Shown here piece by piece: positions 39,893-50,236 of a stretch of 64,000 nt of DNA (positions within the stretch are counted from its first letter, which is position 1; the number at the start of each line of letters is the position of its first letter). A program made the position numbers and the translations under genes. Origin of the DNA: Heterocephalus glaber (Eukaryota; Chordata; Mammalia; Rodentia; Bathyergidae); assembly GCF_000247695.1 (NCBI RefSeq), contig NW_004624732.1, forward strand, positions 24,384,636 through 24,448,635, in the 5' to 3' direction. The notes beneath the pieces were generated by a model. It did no database searches. It was given only the letters and a program-made list of their open reading frames with translations, and was not told where the DNA came from.

Positions 39893-40790
39893 TATTTCCT
39901 GCTGTTTTGGTAGTAACCATCTTAATGGGTGTGAGTAGCCTAATGTATTTATAGTTACTCTAGAATAAAATCTTTAGATTCTTACTGTGGCCATCAGGCC
40001 TCCTATCAGATAAAACAAAACGCGGGACTGAGGAAAGGGCTGGACACCTGGCCTCCTGGACCAGCCGACCTGGCCTCGGTTCTAATCAGACTCTGCCAGG
40101 CCCTCTCTGACCTTAAGCCCAGGAAGCGATAGAGCGGTGGCAGGAGAGCCCTGAGGGTAGAGGCAGACGCAGGTTCACAGCTTCGGTGTGAGATTTCAGC
40201 TATTCGCTCCAGGGACTCAACCATTCCAGGTCGTGATTTGCTCTTCCATACAGGAGGATGCAAGGAGGACGCAGAGACAAAAGGAAGCGCTGAAAGCAGA
40301 TGCGACATGGGCCTCAATGTGTGCGTTTACCTCTTCTTTGGTGCTCAGGCACAAGTTTCCTGCTAGGCTCCCTCTCACCCTCCGCACCCTGGCCTTTTTC
40401 CGCCTGCGACTCCCTCACCTGTGCCTCAAGAAGGCAGAGCCTGAAGCCCCCGCCTGCCCATGCTGGTGTCGACCCTGAGCGCAGAGGGCTGGCCATGCCC
40501 CTTCGGCCCTGCCCCTGAGCTCTGGGCTCACTGTCACCCACGGAGCCCGGTCTCCTGGATTACAAAACAGGCTTCACACTGCCATTTCAAGGGGCTCCTG
40601 CAGAACTGAACAGGCTCACATTTGCCGGGGCCCAGCACGGTGTCTAGAATGCTGGAGAAGCCGGTACTTTGTGAAACAGGAGACTGAAATCAAGCAACAA
40701 GTGTGCAGCGGGAGCCCAGTCTAGGTTCTTGCAACGCCAGGGATCACTCTCTGAGGACCTCATCAGGACGACGCTATTCTTAATTCTACT

Positions 40791-40804
40791 CTGCCCCCTC
40801 GCGG
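40791..40804 (-). promoter_or_regulatory. Candidate CTCF site (reverse)
   Basis: The minus strand reads CCGCGAGGGGGCAG, a full match to the classical 14-base CTCF consensus CCGCGNGGNGGCAG. It lies outside recognised repeats, within CpG-enriched sequence. Motif match only. Confidence 0.6.
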
Positions 40805-41022
40805 TGAAAGGCTAAAATACAATAGAGAAAGTGGGGTCTAGTTTCAAGGTCCCGTGGGGAGCACCCTAAAAGCTGGAGCCAGATGTCACTATGTCTCTCT
40901 ACCCACCTCCACATAATTATTTCAGTAGCCCTCCAGCCCTTTTTCCTTTCCCCAAGTCTTGCAGGAAGTGCCCCGGTGGAATAGATGCTGCTGTGAGCTG
41001 TCGAGGATGCTGTTAAGGGAAG

Positions 41023-41070
41023 GGGGGTGGGGAGCGAGGGGAGGGGAGGGGAGGGAAGGGGAGGGAAGGC
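41023..41070 (+). repeat. G-rich purine tract (GGGGA)n, G-quadruplex candidate
   Basis: Repeated GGGG runs separated by single A or GA bases, at least six runs of three or more Gs within about 45 bases. Confidence 0.85.
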
Positions 41071-41120
41071 GCCAAGTGGACGGGAGGGAGTGAGAAACCC
41101 AGATCCCCTGGGGTCTGGCA

Positions 41121-41782
41121 GGTTGCCAAGGGGGCTTCTCAAGGTGACCACCTTCCCTGGAGGGCTGGTTTGGAAACCTCTCTGCTGCCCTCCCACCCAT
41201 CCACCTGGCCCTAGGCTCTGTAAGGCCAGAATGAAGTCGGGTTGGGGGACAGGGCTGGGGCACCTGGTTGAGAGACGGAAACTCTCTCCCCTTAAGAGAA
41301 ACTGAGCATTCTCCCAGAGGGCTTTGCAGGGGATACCACTGGTACATGTGGGGTCCTGTCTGGATCCTGTTAGCTGGTGACCCTGGGGCATTTGACCCAG
41401 TGGGTCTCTGCCATTTCATCTTAGGACAGGTCTCCTTTGGGCACCGAGAGGTGAGAAGAACAGTATGGTGACAGCTGTGGTGACCAGCCATGGTTGGGCT
41501 TCTTGCCATCTCCAGAATAGTCAGCGTTTTTTCCCCGAGTCACATTCTGGCTGGAAGGTGCCCCAGGATTTGGGGGACGGGATCCTGGGATGAATCTACA
41601 AACTTAGCACCCAGTGCAGCCCAGGAGGAGGGGCTGATGTGGCTCTGCTGTCCCCCAGAGCGACTCCAAGCCCTTTCTAGGATGTCCTCTTAATGAAATT
41701 GTCTCCGTTATGAGGACAACTTTACAAATGCTGCCATTGCTTAAGGTGGACTTTCCCCCAAGCTTATTTTGATCATTTTCAG
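41121..41782. other. Unassigned non-coding stretch
   Basis: No repeat or gene recognised. Confidence 0.35.
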
Positions 41783-41866
41783 GCCTGGGGGTGTGGCTCA
41801 TTGGTAGAAACCTTGCCTAGGCATGCATGGGGCTCCGGGTTCCCTTCCCAGGACCACCCAAAAAAG
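41783..41866 (+). mobile_element. Classical ID-type SINE
   Basis: GGCCTGGGGGTGTGGCTCAT, GCCTAGGCATGCATGGGGC and GTTCCCTTCCCAGGACCACC with a short A tail. Confidence 0.82.
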
Positions 41867-42430
41867 TTGTTCCAAACATACACAAAAATTGGAACAATGG
41901 ATCCATGAACACTCGTATACTCATCACATAAAGCTTTTTACCACCTTCTGCAGCTGTAACATACGTATGAACAGATTGCTTACCCATGCATGGGTATGCA
42001 CACACATTTTGTGTGTGGGACAGTTTGCAAGCTGCAGGTGTGATGACGTATCATCCTGCGAGTACTTCAGCAGTACTCATTCTACAAATAAGGACATTGT
42101 CCTAAGTACTCACATTGCCATGATCATACCAATGGAAGTTAGCAGCAATTCAGTAATATCAAATATTCAGTCTATGTTCCAATTCTCATGGTTATTCCCC
42201 AAATATCTAGATGCTAGATAAGTGCTCTAGCACTGAGCTAGGTCCCCAGCCCTCCCAAATATCTCTGTCAGCTGACTTCTTGGGTCCAGGTGGCATCAAG
42301 GTTACACATTACATTGTGTGTTGAAGCCCTTTATCTTTAGTCCCCTGTAAACTTGGAGCATTCCCTGGTCTTTTGTGACTGGGGTCTTCATGGCATTGAC
42401 AGGACCATCCGGGCCAGTGTCTGGTAGGCA
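41867..42430 (-). mobile_element. Old L1M 3'UTR fragment
   Basis: ACAATGGATCCATGAACACT, GAGTACTTCAGCAGTACTCA, AAATAAGGACATTGTCCTAA, CTTTAGTCCCCTGTAAACTT and TGGAGCATTCCCTGGTC are the reverse of the L1M 3'UTR. They overlap the pattern at 54925-57450. Confidence 0.7.
42209..42253 (-). mobile_element. Truncated ID-type SINE
   Basis: AAGTGCTCTAGCACTGAGCT and AGGTCCCCAGCC in reverse, with the approximate direct repeat CCC(C)AAATATCT at 42198-42208 and 42254-42264. Confidence 0.75.
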
Positions 42431-42822
42431 TCTCCTCACTTGGGCTGTGTCTGATCCCTTTGCCTCCCGAGTAGGACCTGAGTGAATTTATTGCATGGCT
42501 ACTCCATGGGTCAAGAGGGTCCTTCCTAGCCCATTATTTCGGGGGCACAGGATGGCGCTTGCCCCCCATTAGCTGTGCATGGCACCAATCCTTGTTGTGG
42601 ACCAAGTCTCAGGCACAGAGCCTCAGGACGTCTCCCTCCTCGCTGAAAGGCGCCGATGTAATTGGTGCAGAATGTGTGGTCAGAAGGCTGTAGACAGAGC
42701 CAGTGATGATTTGTGGCCCATTGCTTTAAACTCACCCTGAGGCCAACTCTTGTCTGCTCTTTGTGAATTCCAGGGCACTCCCACAACCTGTGTTGTCCTC
42801 TATAGGTAACTGGAAGTACTCT
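42431..42822. other. Unassigned non-coding stretch
   Basis: No repeat or gene recognised. Confidence 0.35.
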
Positions 42823-42905
42823 AGGGGCTGGGGGTGTGGCTGGGTGGTAGACTTCCTGCCTAGCACACACAAGGCCCTGGTTTCCACCCCCAGCACCAAA
42901 ACAAA
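42823..42905 (+). mobile_element. Classical ID-type SINE
   Basis: GGGGCTGGGGGTGTGGCTGG, GCCTAGCACACACAAGGCCC and TTCCACCCCCAGCACC with an A/C tail. Confidence 0.88.
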
Positions 42906-43607
42906 CAGCAGAAAAAGCATTCTGGCTCCTCTAAGTCAGAGAAGACAGATGCAGATTGGGAGTAAAGGTGTTCAGTCCAGTGTGAAGCCAAATGCCCTTC
43001 CTCCACGCCACCACATGTCCCTGCTGCCATCTTTCTTCTGACTTCTGATGAAGAGAGGAGCTGCCAACACCCCAAGGACATTTTCTGGGGAAATCTCAGC
43101 CCTCTTCCCACCCCGACTCTCCTCCTGATTGCCTTCTGTGCAAGTCTTCGTGGTGATCTTGCCCTTCACCATGAGCATGTTCTTGGCCTTAGCCAAAGTG
43201 GAAGTCCAGATGGCTCTGCGTAAATGAGCTCCACACTGTTGGAAGTTGCAATTCTCGCTCCTCTGTACATTCCACCTTCTCTCAGCTCTGCAGTGGAGAC
43301 TCTTTCCTTCTCGCTAGCCTGTGCACAGGGTCATGAAGTCCTTCTTCAGAGACACTGGTAAGACAGGAAGTGTTCTTGAAAGCCAAACAAATGGTGGCAG
43401 TTGGGGACAAAGGGACCTAGGGCCAAGAGAGAAAGGAGTAGAGAAAGCTGGAATATAGACATGATGGCTGGAACTTGAATAGCCATCTTGGCCTGAGATG
43501 GTACCCTAAGGATGGTGTATCAGCAAGGGGAAAGACTTTAATAAAGAAAGAGAGAAAATTTCACCTAATTTTACCTTTGTCATTTCTGCACTCTGTGACA
43601 GGCAAAG
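42906..43607. other. Unassigned non-coding stretch
   Basis: No repeat or gene recognised. Short frames only. Confidence 0.35.
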
Positions 43608-43725
43608 TAAAATTGTCCTTTGGTTTTTGCAGAGGACTGGTTCCAGGACCCTGCACATATACCAGAGTCTATGGGTGTTCGATCCCTCATAAAACAATGG
43701 CATAGTAGGCTCAGCACTCTGCACA
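43608..43725 (+). mobile_element. MER2/Tigger2-like DNA transposon fragment
   Basis: GAGGACTGGTTCCAGGACCC, ATACCAGAGTCTATGGGTG, GATCCCTCATAAAACAATGG and CATAGTAGGC follow the first third of MER2. The remainder is missing. Confidence 0.75.
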
Positions 43726-43811
43726 CCTCTCACACACAGAGCAGCCACTGTCTCTGTCATAGTCTGAGCCCTCAGCCTCACATCCCTGCTGTATGGCCAA
43801 AGTGTTGCTTT

Positions 43812-43982
43812 CTTTCGTTTGTTTTTTGAGACAGAGTCTTGTTATGTCCTTTCCAGCCTATGTACTTCAGTGTGCCTTTGAACTCACTATTGTTCCCAGC
43901 CTGGCCTCAAACTCACCACAATCCTCCTACCTCAGCCTCCTGAGTACTGGGGTTATAGGCCTCCACACCCGGCTCCAAGTGT
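43812..43982 (-). mobile_element. B1 SINE with internal duplication
   Basis: TTTTGAGACAGAGTCTTG, CAGCCTGGCCTCAAACTCAC and CCTCAGCCTCCTGAGTACTG in reverse. Two ACTCAC-containing segments suggest the B1 tandem duplication. Confidence 0.88.
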
Positions 43983-44990
43983 CACTTTCTAACAAGCTGA
44001 TAGGACAATGGTACATGAAAGGGAAGTGGGTCATGATAAAACCCATGATAAGATAAAAGTTCCCCTGAAGATGACCAGATATCGATCAGAGGACCTAGGC
44101 CACCACCCCAAGCTTCAAGTTCTGCTCAGTCAGTGGGGCTAAGTTAGATGTCCGTCCCTGTGGGCTACCTGGGCTAGCCTGATGGTGTCCGCCACCTGAC
44201 AAGTCCTCCTGACAGCCAGGTGCTGTGGAACCTGCAGCTCTGGTGGGCAAGGCTGCTCTTTTCTCCACGGACTGCATGGCCCTGAAGCAGAGGGCACCTG
44301 CACCTGCCCATCGGCTGGAGCACCTCTGCTCTCCTGTGGAAGAGGAAAGCAAGGTGTGGGGATGCTTCTGGGAATGGGTCAAAGCCAAGCCAGCCCAAAT
44401 GGAAGCTTTCCGGGCTCTGCTGTCCGAACTTAGGGACACCCATATCAGTGGCTCTGTTGGCCCTGCTCACATAGCTGCAGTTCCATGGGGTACTCGAGCT
44501 GTCGCCAGGGAGGCGACTGCTCTGCCCAGGGCAACCTTCCCTGGCCATCCTGGTCCCTGGTGGAACTCGAGGTGCTGATGGGACCCACAATCAGGGGCAC
44601 AGTGGCCAGTCAGTGGGATAGAGCTGGTCACCGCTTCTCCTTGGAGGAAGAGGGAGCCAAGATCCTGGGGCTCTGTAGACTTTGAGGTCATTTACAATCC
44701 AGAAACACTGAACACAATCTAGATGTGCTGTTGAAGGGCCGGGTGAGTCAGTTATAACTCAGCCCTCTGGCGGAAACTGGGCCACAGAAAGCGACATTTT
44801 TCGGGGATGCTCACCAATGGGAAATGGGCCCTCACTGGAGGCCAAGAGCAAGGGTCTCAGAAACTGCACTCAGCCTGCATGCACAATGTCACAGCAGATG
44901 CATGGGAATGGAATGGTGGGTGAGTTTTATTTTCTTCCTTATTTTTTGTATTATCCAGGTTTTTTCTAAAGATGACCTTATTCTGCTTTT
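43983..44990. other. GC-rich unassigned stretch
   Basis: Overlapping frames of 70-140 codons on both strands, without recognisable domains. Confidence 0.35.
44760..44773 (-). promoter_or_regulatory. Candidate CTCF site (reverse)
   Basis: The minus strand reads CCGCCAGAGGGCTG, two differences from CCASYAGRKGGCRS, at the third base and at the penultimate base. Confidence 0.4.
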
Positions 44991-46084
44991 TCTTTTTTTT
45001 TTTTTTTAAAATCAGAATAAAAGGGCAAAAATAACTTTTTAAACAGTCACCACAAGTTGGGTAGGAGACTGGAGGGAGCACCTGGGGCAGGTCAGAGGGG
45101 AGGGTGTCCCCTGCTGAGGACAGGAACAGTGATGGCGATGACCTACTGGGCGTGCTAAAAGCAGGCAAGTGACATGGGGTCCACAGCAGGGAGGGGGGCC
45201 CTGCGAGGGTGTGATGGAGCAGACAGCATGGCAGTAACCTTCCACCTACAGCGTGGAGAGGGGGCCAAGCCATCGATGGGTGAGGATGCGCTCTTGGGCC
45301 CACAGCCCCCGCTGCGGGGGGTCAGAGCCACTGTCAGTGAGGGAGGCCACTCCCAGCAGACCACTCTCATCAAGGTCACAGCCTCCTCCCAGCCCTGAGG
45401 CTCTGAGGTCAGCCCTGCAGACTGGGTATTAGGAGAGATTTTCAGGGGAGTTGAGGTCATAGAGGCTGCAGCCAGACTCTGGTGTTAGAATCACTTCCAT
45501 TCCTGGGCTCTGCGGGTTTCTCCCCATAGAAAGCTTTGAAGCTCCTGCAATGTCCCTCCTCTGTCATCAGAATCCACAGAGTGTCCCAGTGTCCCACGTG
45601 CCAGCATCTGCCCTGGATGCTGCAATGAACCCAGACACCAGGAGGCCCCTGCTGGGCTGGCACTGCAGGGCAGGCAGGTGTTGTGCTGGCTCTTGTGCCC
45701 GGGGAAGATATGGAGTGCTCTGTGCTCTGTGGCACCTGCCTAGGACACCCCCTCTGCTGTCCCCAGCCCACCCACAGTGTGTGAGATGTGGGACCCCCAG
45801 CACCCAAAGCAGAACTTGTGCCTGGTATGGATTGTGGTGGAGACATGAGTCCAGGAATATCAGACACAGAGGAGGCCCACGGTCCCACAGCCCCTTGGCA
45901 GCCTCTGCCGCCCCTGCCCTGTGTGTCGTCACAGTGCGAAGCCCTGGGTGCCAGAGAAGGGAAGGACTCTGTTGTGCTGGGCACTCTCTTGTCCCGGCCC
46001 CTGCTCTCCACTCCACCCCCTCTGTCCCTGTGCCCCACCAGTTTGTAGGTAGAGGAGGCCTCCAGGGTTACAAACCAAATGAAT
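44991..46084. other. GC-rich unassigned stretch with poly-T
   Basis: A poly-T run near 44992-45008 may be a lost retroelement tail. The longest frames (178 codons plus at 45550-46086, 220 codons minus at 45457-46119) are antiparallel and Ser/Pro/Gly-rich, so not supported as genes. Confidence 0.4.
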
Positions 46085-46480
46085 AACAAACCATCATTCA
46101 CAAAGCAAAAAATTCTCACTTTGAAAATGCTGCCTGTTTACAACACAGTTTATAATTTTTTCCCAGGATGACAATTTATTTATAACTTCATGTAAGTGAA
46201 GCACATCAGATGTTAAAGAAATAGGAAGCCAAACAAACTGATGGGTGGGTTGTAAATATGAAGACAGTGAAAGAATTTGTGCAAAAAGATGGGTTTTTTC
46301 TGGTTTTGCTAATCGTGAAAGGACTCAAGATTTTGGCAGGATAGATAATGCTGCCTAGTTTGTTTATATCATGCTTCTGTTTTTCCAAAAAGCATGTAAA
46401 TCCCCATAAAATCAAACATGAATTTGTTGGTAACAGAGAAGAAATTGATTGCAACCGTACAGCAGTCAGGCCTAGGTGAA
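46085..46480. other. AT-rich block, candidate conserved element
   Basis: An AT-rich, repeat-free block (TTATAATTTTTTCCCAGGAT, ATCATGCTTCTGTTTTTCC, GCATGTAAATCCCCATAAAA) between GC-rich regions. It contains an ATGTAAAT octamer-like motif near 46395. Conservation is only suggested. Confidence 0.25.
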
Positions 46481-46589
46481 TGGAGCAGCCACCAGCATGT
46501 GGGAGGACAGGTTAAATGAACCAAAATCATGGAAAGGAGGTGAAGAGTCTGAGGGGCAGAGAATTCTGAGATGGCCCAAGACTCCTACC

Positions 46590-47085
46590 CCAGGGTATGT
46601 GCCCTGACTATGAGCAGGACTGTGACCATTTCAGCACCATGACTAGAGTACATTTTATGACCAAGGTGAAGAGATTTTGCAGATGTAATTAAAGTCCCTA
46701 ATCAGTGGACAGGCCCCTGTTGGACCTGACCAATCAGGAGACTCCTGAGGAAGGAGAGCCTCCCTGGAGGACAAGATCTGAAGCTGAGGGACTGTCTTGC
46801 CTGCTGGGAAGAAAGAGTTGAGGAGCCACTTGGGTGGACCTGTGGGTGGCCTCTAGGAACTGAGAGGGACCCCAGCCAATATCCAGTGAGGAACCTGGGA
46901 CCTCAGTTCTGCAGCCTCAAGGAGAGGGACTCTGCCAACCATCCCAGAGGAGCCAAGAAGGGCTCGATAACTCCAGGTGCACCTAGCCAACACTCCGATT
47001 TCATGCTGGTGACATCCTGAGCAGGTCACTCAGCTGTGCTGGGCCCAGACTTTTGACTTAGAGGGATACAAAATCACAAATGTAT
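46590..47085 (+). mobile_element. MaLR/MLT1-like LTR
   Basis: GGTGAAGAGATTTTGCAGAT, GTAATTAAAGTCCCTAATC, GGACCCCAGCCAATATCCAG, GGAACCTGGGACCTCAGTTC and AGACTTTTGACTTAGAGG follow an MLT1-like LTR. An ID SINE cuts its 3' end. Confidence 0.65.
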
Positions 47086-47087
47086 AG

Positions 47088-47178
47088 GTTTTTGTTTGTT
47101 CTGTGGTGCTGGGGATGGGACCAGGGCTATGTGCATGCTGGGCAAGCACTCTACCACTGAACTACACCCCAAGCTCTG
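47088..47178 (-). mobile_element. Classical ID-type SINE
   Basis: GTGGTGCTGGGGATGGGACC, GTGCATGCTGGGCAAGC and CACTGAACTACACCCCAAGC in reverse. Confidence 0.88.
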
Positions 47179-47370
47179 TTTTTTTTAAAGTATATAATTC
47201 AATGGTTCTTAGGAGATTCACAGAGTTCTGGGTCCATCACCATAAGGATTTGTATTATTCCCCAAAGAAACCCCATACACTTAGCCATCACCCCCAATCC
47301 TATCCTCCTCTATCCTTCCTCAGCTCTAGGCAGCCTCTAAGCCCTCTGTCTACAGATTAGACTTTTCTGG

Positions 47371-47838
47371 TGTTATGGCTTGTGTCTGGATGTCCCCCAA
47401 AGCCTCATCCGGTCATAGGTGGGGCTTTTCAGAGGTGGCTGGATCTAGGGTGTGACGCTGGAATTGTGTGTGATGTTGGGATTAATGGTGTATGATTACT
47501 AAATTACTCCACTGATTGGTTTGGCATAATTGTGGGTGTGGATAATCTGAAGGCCCTCCCTGGGTGTGAGTGCTACCTGCCCTAAGGGTGTGTAGCCTGG
47601 ATAGAATAGAAGGGACAGAAAGAGGGCTGCTGACCTCCTTTGCTGCTGGCTGCCTTGCTGCCTTCAGCCTGCCAAGAGCTGTTTATTTTCTGGGATGCCC
47701 CTCTGCCATGCCACTCTGCACTGGAGCCAGCACACTGTGAACTGAAACCTCTACAAACTGTGAACCAACAGAAATCTTTCCCCCTTTAACTTTAGGTGTT
47801 GGGTCTTTTGTCTCAGCAACAAGAAGGTAACTAAGACA
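47371..47838 (+). mobile_element. MaLR-like solo LTR in L1
   Basis: Starts TGTTATGGCTTGTGTCTGG and contains GTCATAGGTGGGGCTTTTC, GGGATGCCCCTCTGCCATGC and GTGAACTGAAACCTC, and ends GGTAACTAAGACA. Flanks TCTGG and CTTGG are an approximate 5-bp duplication. The inverse family is at 13543-13947. Confidence 0.82.
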
Positions 47839-47934
47839 CTTGGTCATTTCTTATAAGTGGACTCAGACAATGGGTGGCCTACTGTAAGTAGTTCCTTTCA
47901 CTCAGTGAAATGTTTCTGAAGGTCATCGGTTTAC

Positions 47935-48145
47935 TTTTTTTTTTTAAATGGTGCTGCAGATGGAACTCAGAGCATTGCACATTCTAGACCAGTGCTCTAC
48001 CACTGAGCTATATGCATTCTATTTCTATTTCATTCTGAGTTGGGTCTCACTAACTTCCTCAGGCTGACCTTGAACTTGTAGTCCTCTTGCCTCTGTCTTC
48101 CAAGCACCTTGGACTACAGGCATGTACCAGCACACCTACATACTT
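47935..48145 (-). mobile_element. B1-dID composite SINE
   Basis: Poly-T, GGTGCTGCAGATGGAACTCA and CACTGAGCTATATGCATTC (reverse ID), then GAGTTGGGTCTCACTAAC and CTCAGGCTGACCTTGAACTT (reverse B1). Confidence 0.82.
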
Positions 48146-48284
48146 CATTCCTTGTTATTGTTGAACAACAGTCCACTGATAAATGTACCATGCTTTATCT
48201 ATCCATCAGTTGATGGACATTTGAGTTGTTTCTATTTTTGGCTATTATGAATAATACACTACAGATATTTGTGTACATGTCTGT

Positions 48285-48370
48285 TTGTTTAAGATAAGGT
48301 CTCATTATGTTGCCAAGGTTGGCATTAACTCCTGGGTTCTAGTGATCCTCCTGCTTCAGTCTCCTGAGTG
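48285..48370 (-). mobile_element. B1 SINE fragment
   Basis: TTTAAGATAAGGTCTCATTA, TGTTGCCAAGGTTGGCAT and TGATCCTCCTGCTTCAGTC in reverse. Confidence 0.78.
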
Positions 48371-48969
48371 GACATGTTTTTGGGGATATATATTGTGGAG
48401 TCCCACAACAGTGTATGAGGGTTTCACTTTCTTCACATCTTGTCATGCTTGTCTGTTTTTGATTCTAGTCATCCTACAGGTGGAGCTCACTGTGGCTTTG
48501 ATTTGCACTTCCCTGGTGGCTGGTAACATTAAACATCTTTCCATGTGCTTATCGATCATGTGTACATGTTTAGCGAATTGTCTATCCAGATCATCTCCCC
48601 ATTTTTAAATTGGTTATTTGAATTTTAATTGCTGAGTTGTAATGTTTTTTTCAATATACTCTAGATAAAAATCCCTCATCAGACTTGTATGATTATGATT
48701 TATACAATTTTCCCCATTCTCTATTTGACTTTTTATACTCTGCATTATGTCTTTTGAAGTGCAAATGTTTTTAATTTTGAAAAAGTCCAATTTATCTATT
48801 TTTCTTATAGTTGCTTGTGCTTTTGGTGTCATATTTTAAGAATATGTTGCCAAATTTGAGGTTGTGATTTATTCTTATGCTTTTTTCTGAAGGTCTTATA
48901 CTTTTAGCTCTACATTTAGGTCTTTGATCCCCCCTCACCTCTCTCCCTTTCTTCCTTTCCTTCTTTCTC

Positions 48970-49062
48970 TCTTTTCTAGCTAGAGTCTTACTACATTGCC
49001 CAGGCTGGCCTTAGCCTCCCCAGTAGTTGAGACTTCAGGCTTTGGCCACCGGAACCCAGCTT
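48970..49062 (-). mobile_element. B1 SINE fragment
   Basis: AGAGTCTTACTACATTGCC, CAGGCTGGCCTTAGCC and CCAGTAGTTGAGACTTCAGG in reverse. Confidence 0.78.
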
Positions 49063-49079
49063 CACAATTCTGATTAATT

Positions 49080-49447
49080 TTTTGTTATGGTACCAGCAGG
49101 GGATCATGGAGCCCAACTCTGTGGATAGCAGGGGACACCCATGAGGCTTCCTTTCTAGATCCTCAATTCCCATGGTCTAAACGTTTATCCTCAGGCCAGC
49201 ATCACAGTGTCCCGTGTCCTGTAGCTTTGTATAAGGTTTGTAATTAGGAAGGGAAATATGACTCCTCCAACTCTGCTCTTTGTCAAGATACTTTTGGATC
49301 TTTTGGACCTATCTGCTTGTCTCTGACTGGACACATTCTGGTCCATGTCTGGGCAGGGCACAGTTACACCTGAGTTGCCTCAAACTCCCCAGTTCCCTTG
49401 GGCTTCTGAAGTCTGCCCTGGTAAGCTTCCTCTACCATTCCCTTTAA
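49080..49447. other. Probable old L1 remainder
   Basis: GTGTCCTGTAGCTTTGTATA, ATATGACTCCTCCAACTCTG and CTTTGTCAAGATACTTTTGG resemble old reverse L1 ORF2 sequence. It is decayed. Confidence 0.4.
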
Positions 49448-49461
49448 GAATAATGGCAGAT

Positions 49462-49554
49462 GGGCCAGGGATTTACCTCAGTGGTTCTGCTGCCTGCCTT
49501 GAAAGCACAAGGTCCCGAGTTCGATCACTGGTACCAAAAAAACCACACAAAAAC
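49462..49554 (+). mobile_element. ID-like SINE
   Basis: GGGCCAGGGATTTACCTCAG, GCCTTGAAAGCACAAGG and GAGTTCGATCACTGGTACC. Perfect direct repeat GAATAATGGCAGAT at 49448-49461 and 49555-49568. Confidence 0.96.
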
Positions 49555-49568
49555 GAATAATGGCAGAT

Positions 49569-49907
49569 ATTCTCCTTCCTCCCCTACCACCTGCCCCTCC
49601 CTCAATTGGAAGGAGGTTCTTCCAGCCTCCATCCCCTCTCCCCTTTCCCCTCTGCCACCAAGCTTCTTGGAAGATCAGTCACACTCCTTGCTTCTGCCTC
49701 CTCCCCTCCCCTAGAGCCCCACCTCACCTAGGCCCTGAGTGGGCTGCAGAGTGGGTGGCCTTGGCTGCATCCTCCGGGCCTCCTTGTCTATGTCTGATCC
49801 TGGATCGTTCTCAATCCTCCCCCTTCCTCCTCTTCCTCCTTCCTCCCCCTTGCTCTCCCTCTCCCCAATTTCGCTTTCCTCCTCTCTCTCCCCTTCCCCC
49901 CCATCTC
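49569..49907 (+). repeat. Pyrimidine-rich (CCT)n-like tract
   Basis: Very C/T-rich text (CTCCTTCCTCCCCTACC, CCCTTCCTCCTCTTCCTCC, CCTCTCTCTCCCCTTCC) with few purines, notably at 49817-49905. It can form triplex (H-DNA). Confidence 0.75.
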
Positions 49908-50080
49908 TGTGGTACTAGGGATTGTACCCAGGGCCTTCCCACTGAGCTACATCCCCATTTTTAATTTTGAGAGGAGGTCTTGCTAACTAAGTTGCCCAGG
50001 ATTGGCTCAGATTTGCAACCTTCCTGACTCAGTCTCCAAAAGTGTTGAGATTATAGCTGTGTGCCACCAGTCCAGCTTCA
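49908..50080 (-). mobile_element. B1-dID composite SINE
   Basis: GTGGTACTAGGGATTGTACC and CACTGAGCTACATCCCC (reverse ID), then TTTTGAGAGGAGGTCTTGCT and AGATTATAGCTGTGTGCCAC (reverse B1). Confidence 0.82.
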
Positions 50081-50154
50081 TCTTCTCTTTTTTAAGAGGA
50101 GATTGGTCACGTTCAGAGCAGTGTGACCATAGACCATCTTTTTCTGTTTTTTTA

Positions 50155-50236
50155 AAAAATTGTTTTCAATGCTGGGGATGGAACCCAGGCTCTCCTGCAT
50201 GCTAAGCAAGTGCTGTACCACTAAGCTACACCACTG
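50155..50236 (-). mobile_element. Classical ID-type SINE
   Basis: TTTTCAATGCTGGGGATGGA, CCTGCATGCTAAGCAAGTGC and CACTAAGCTACACCAC in reverse. Confidence 0.88.

Larger units (their letters stand above)
39285..39950 (-). mobile_element. Old L1 3'UTR fragment
   Basis: CATACCGTTGTATCCTCTTC, GTGTATCCATTGATCCACTG, AATGTTGCTATGAGAACAGA, TTTGGGGTGTGTACCCAGAA, GTGGAATTGCTGGATCATAG and CCATCTTAATGGGTGTGAG are the reverse of the old L1 3' pattern. An ID SINE and a B1 fragment interrupt it. Confidence 0.8.
40010..41120. other. CpG-enriched, repeat-poor stretch
   Basis: CpG dinucleotides are noticeably more frequent than elsewhere (for example AACGCGGG, AGCCGACC, AAGCGATAGAGCGG, TTCCGCCTGCGAC, GTCGACC, AGGACGACGC). 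No repeat is recognised. It may be a weak CpG island or a decayed one. The frames crossing it on both strands (up to 201 codons at 40786-41391, minus) match nothing I know. Confidence 0.4.
47185..48935 (-). mobile_element. Old L1M fragment, split by LTR and B1s
   Basis: GTATATAATTCAATGGTTCT, ATTCTTATAAGTGGACTCAG-type text, GTTGATGGACATTTGAGTTG, GTGGCTTTGATTTGCACTTC and GATAAAAATCCCTCATCAGA are the reverse of the L1M ORF2 3' end and 3'UTR. Three insertions separate the blocks. Confidence 0.85.

Noticed and set aside
40786..41391. 201-codon minus ORF and overlapping 195-codon frame
   Set aside because: Two long frames on the same strand plus others opposite, in CpG-enriched DNA with a G-tract. 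No recognisable protein.
45457..46119. 220-codon minus ORF with a 178-codon plus ORF opposite
   Set aside because: GC-rich DNA gives long antiparallel frames by chance. Composition is Ser/Pro/Gly-rich, and no domain, splice signal or known family is visible.
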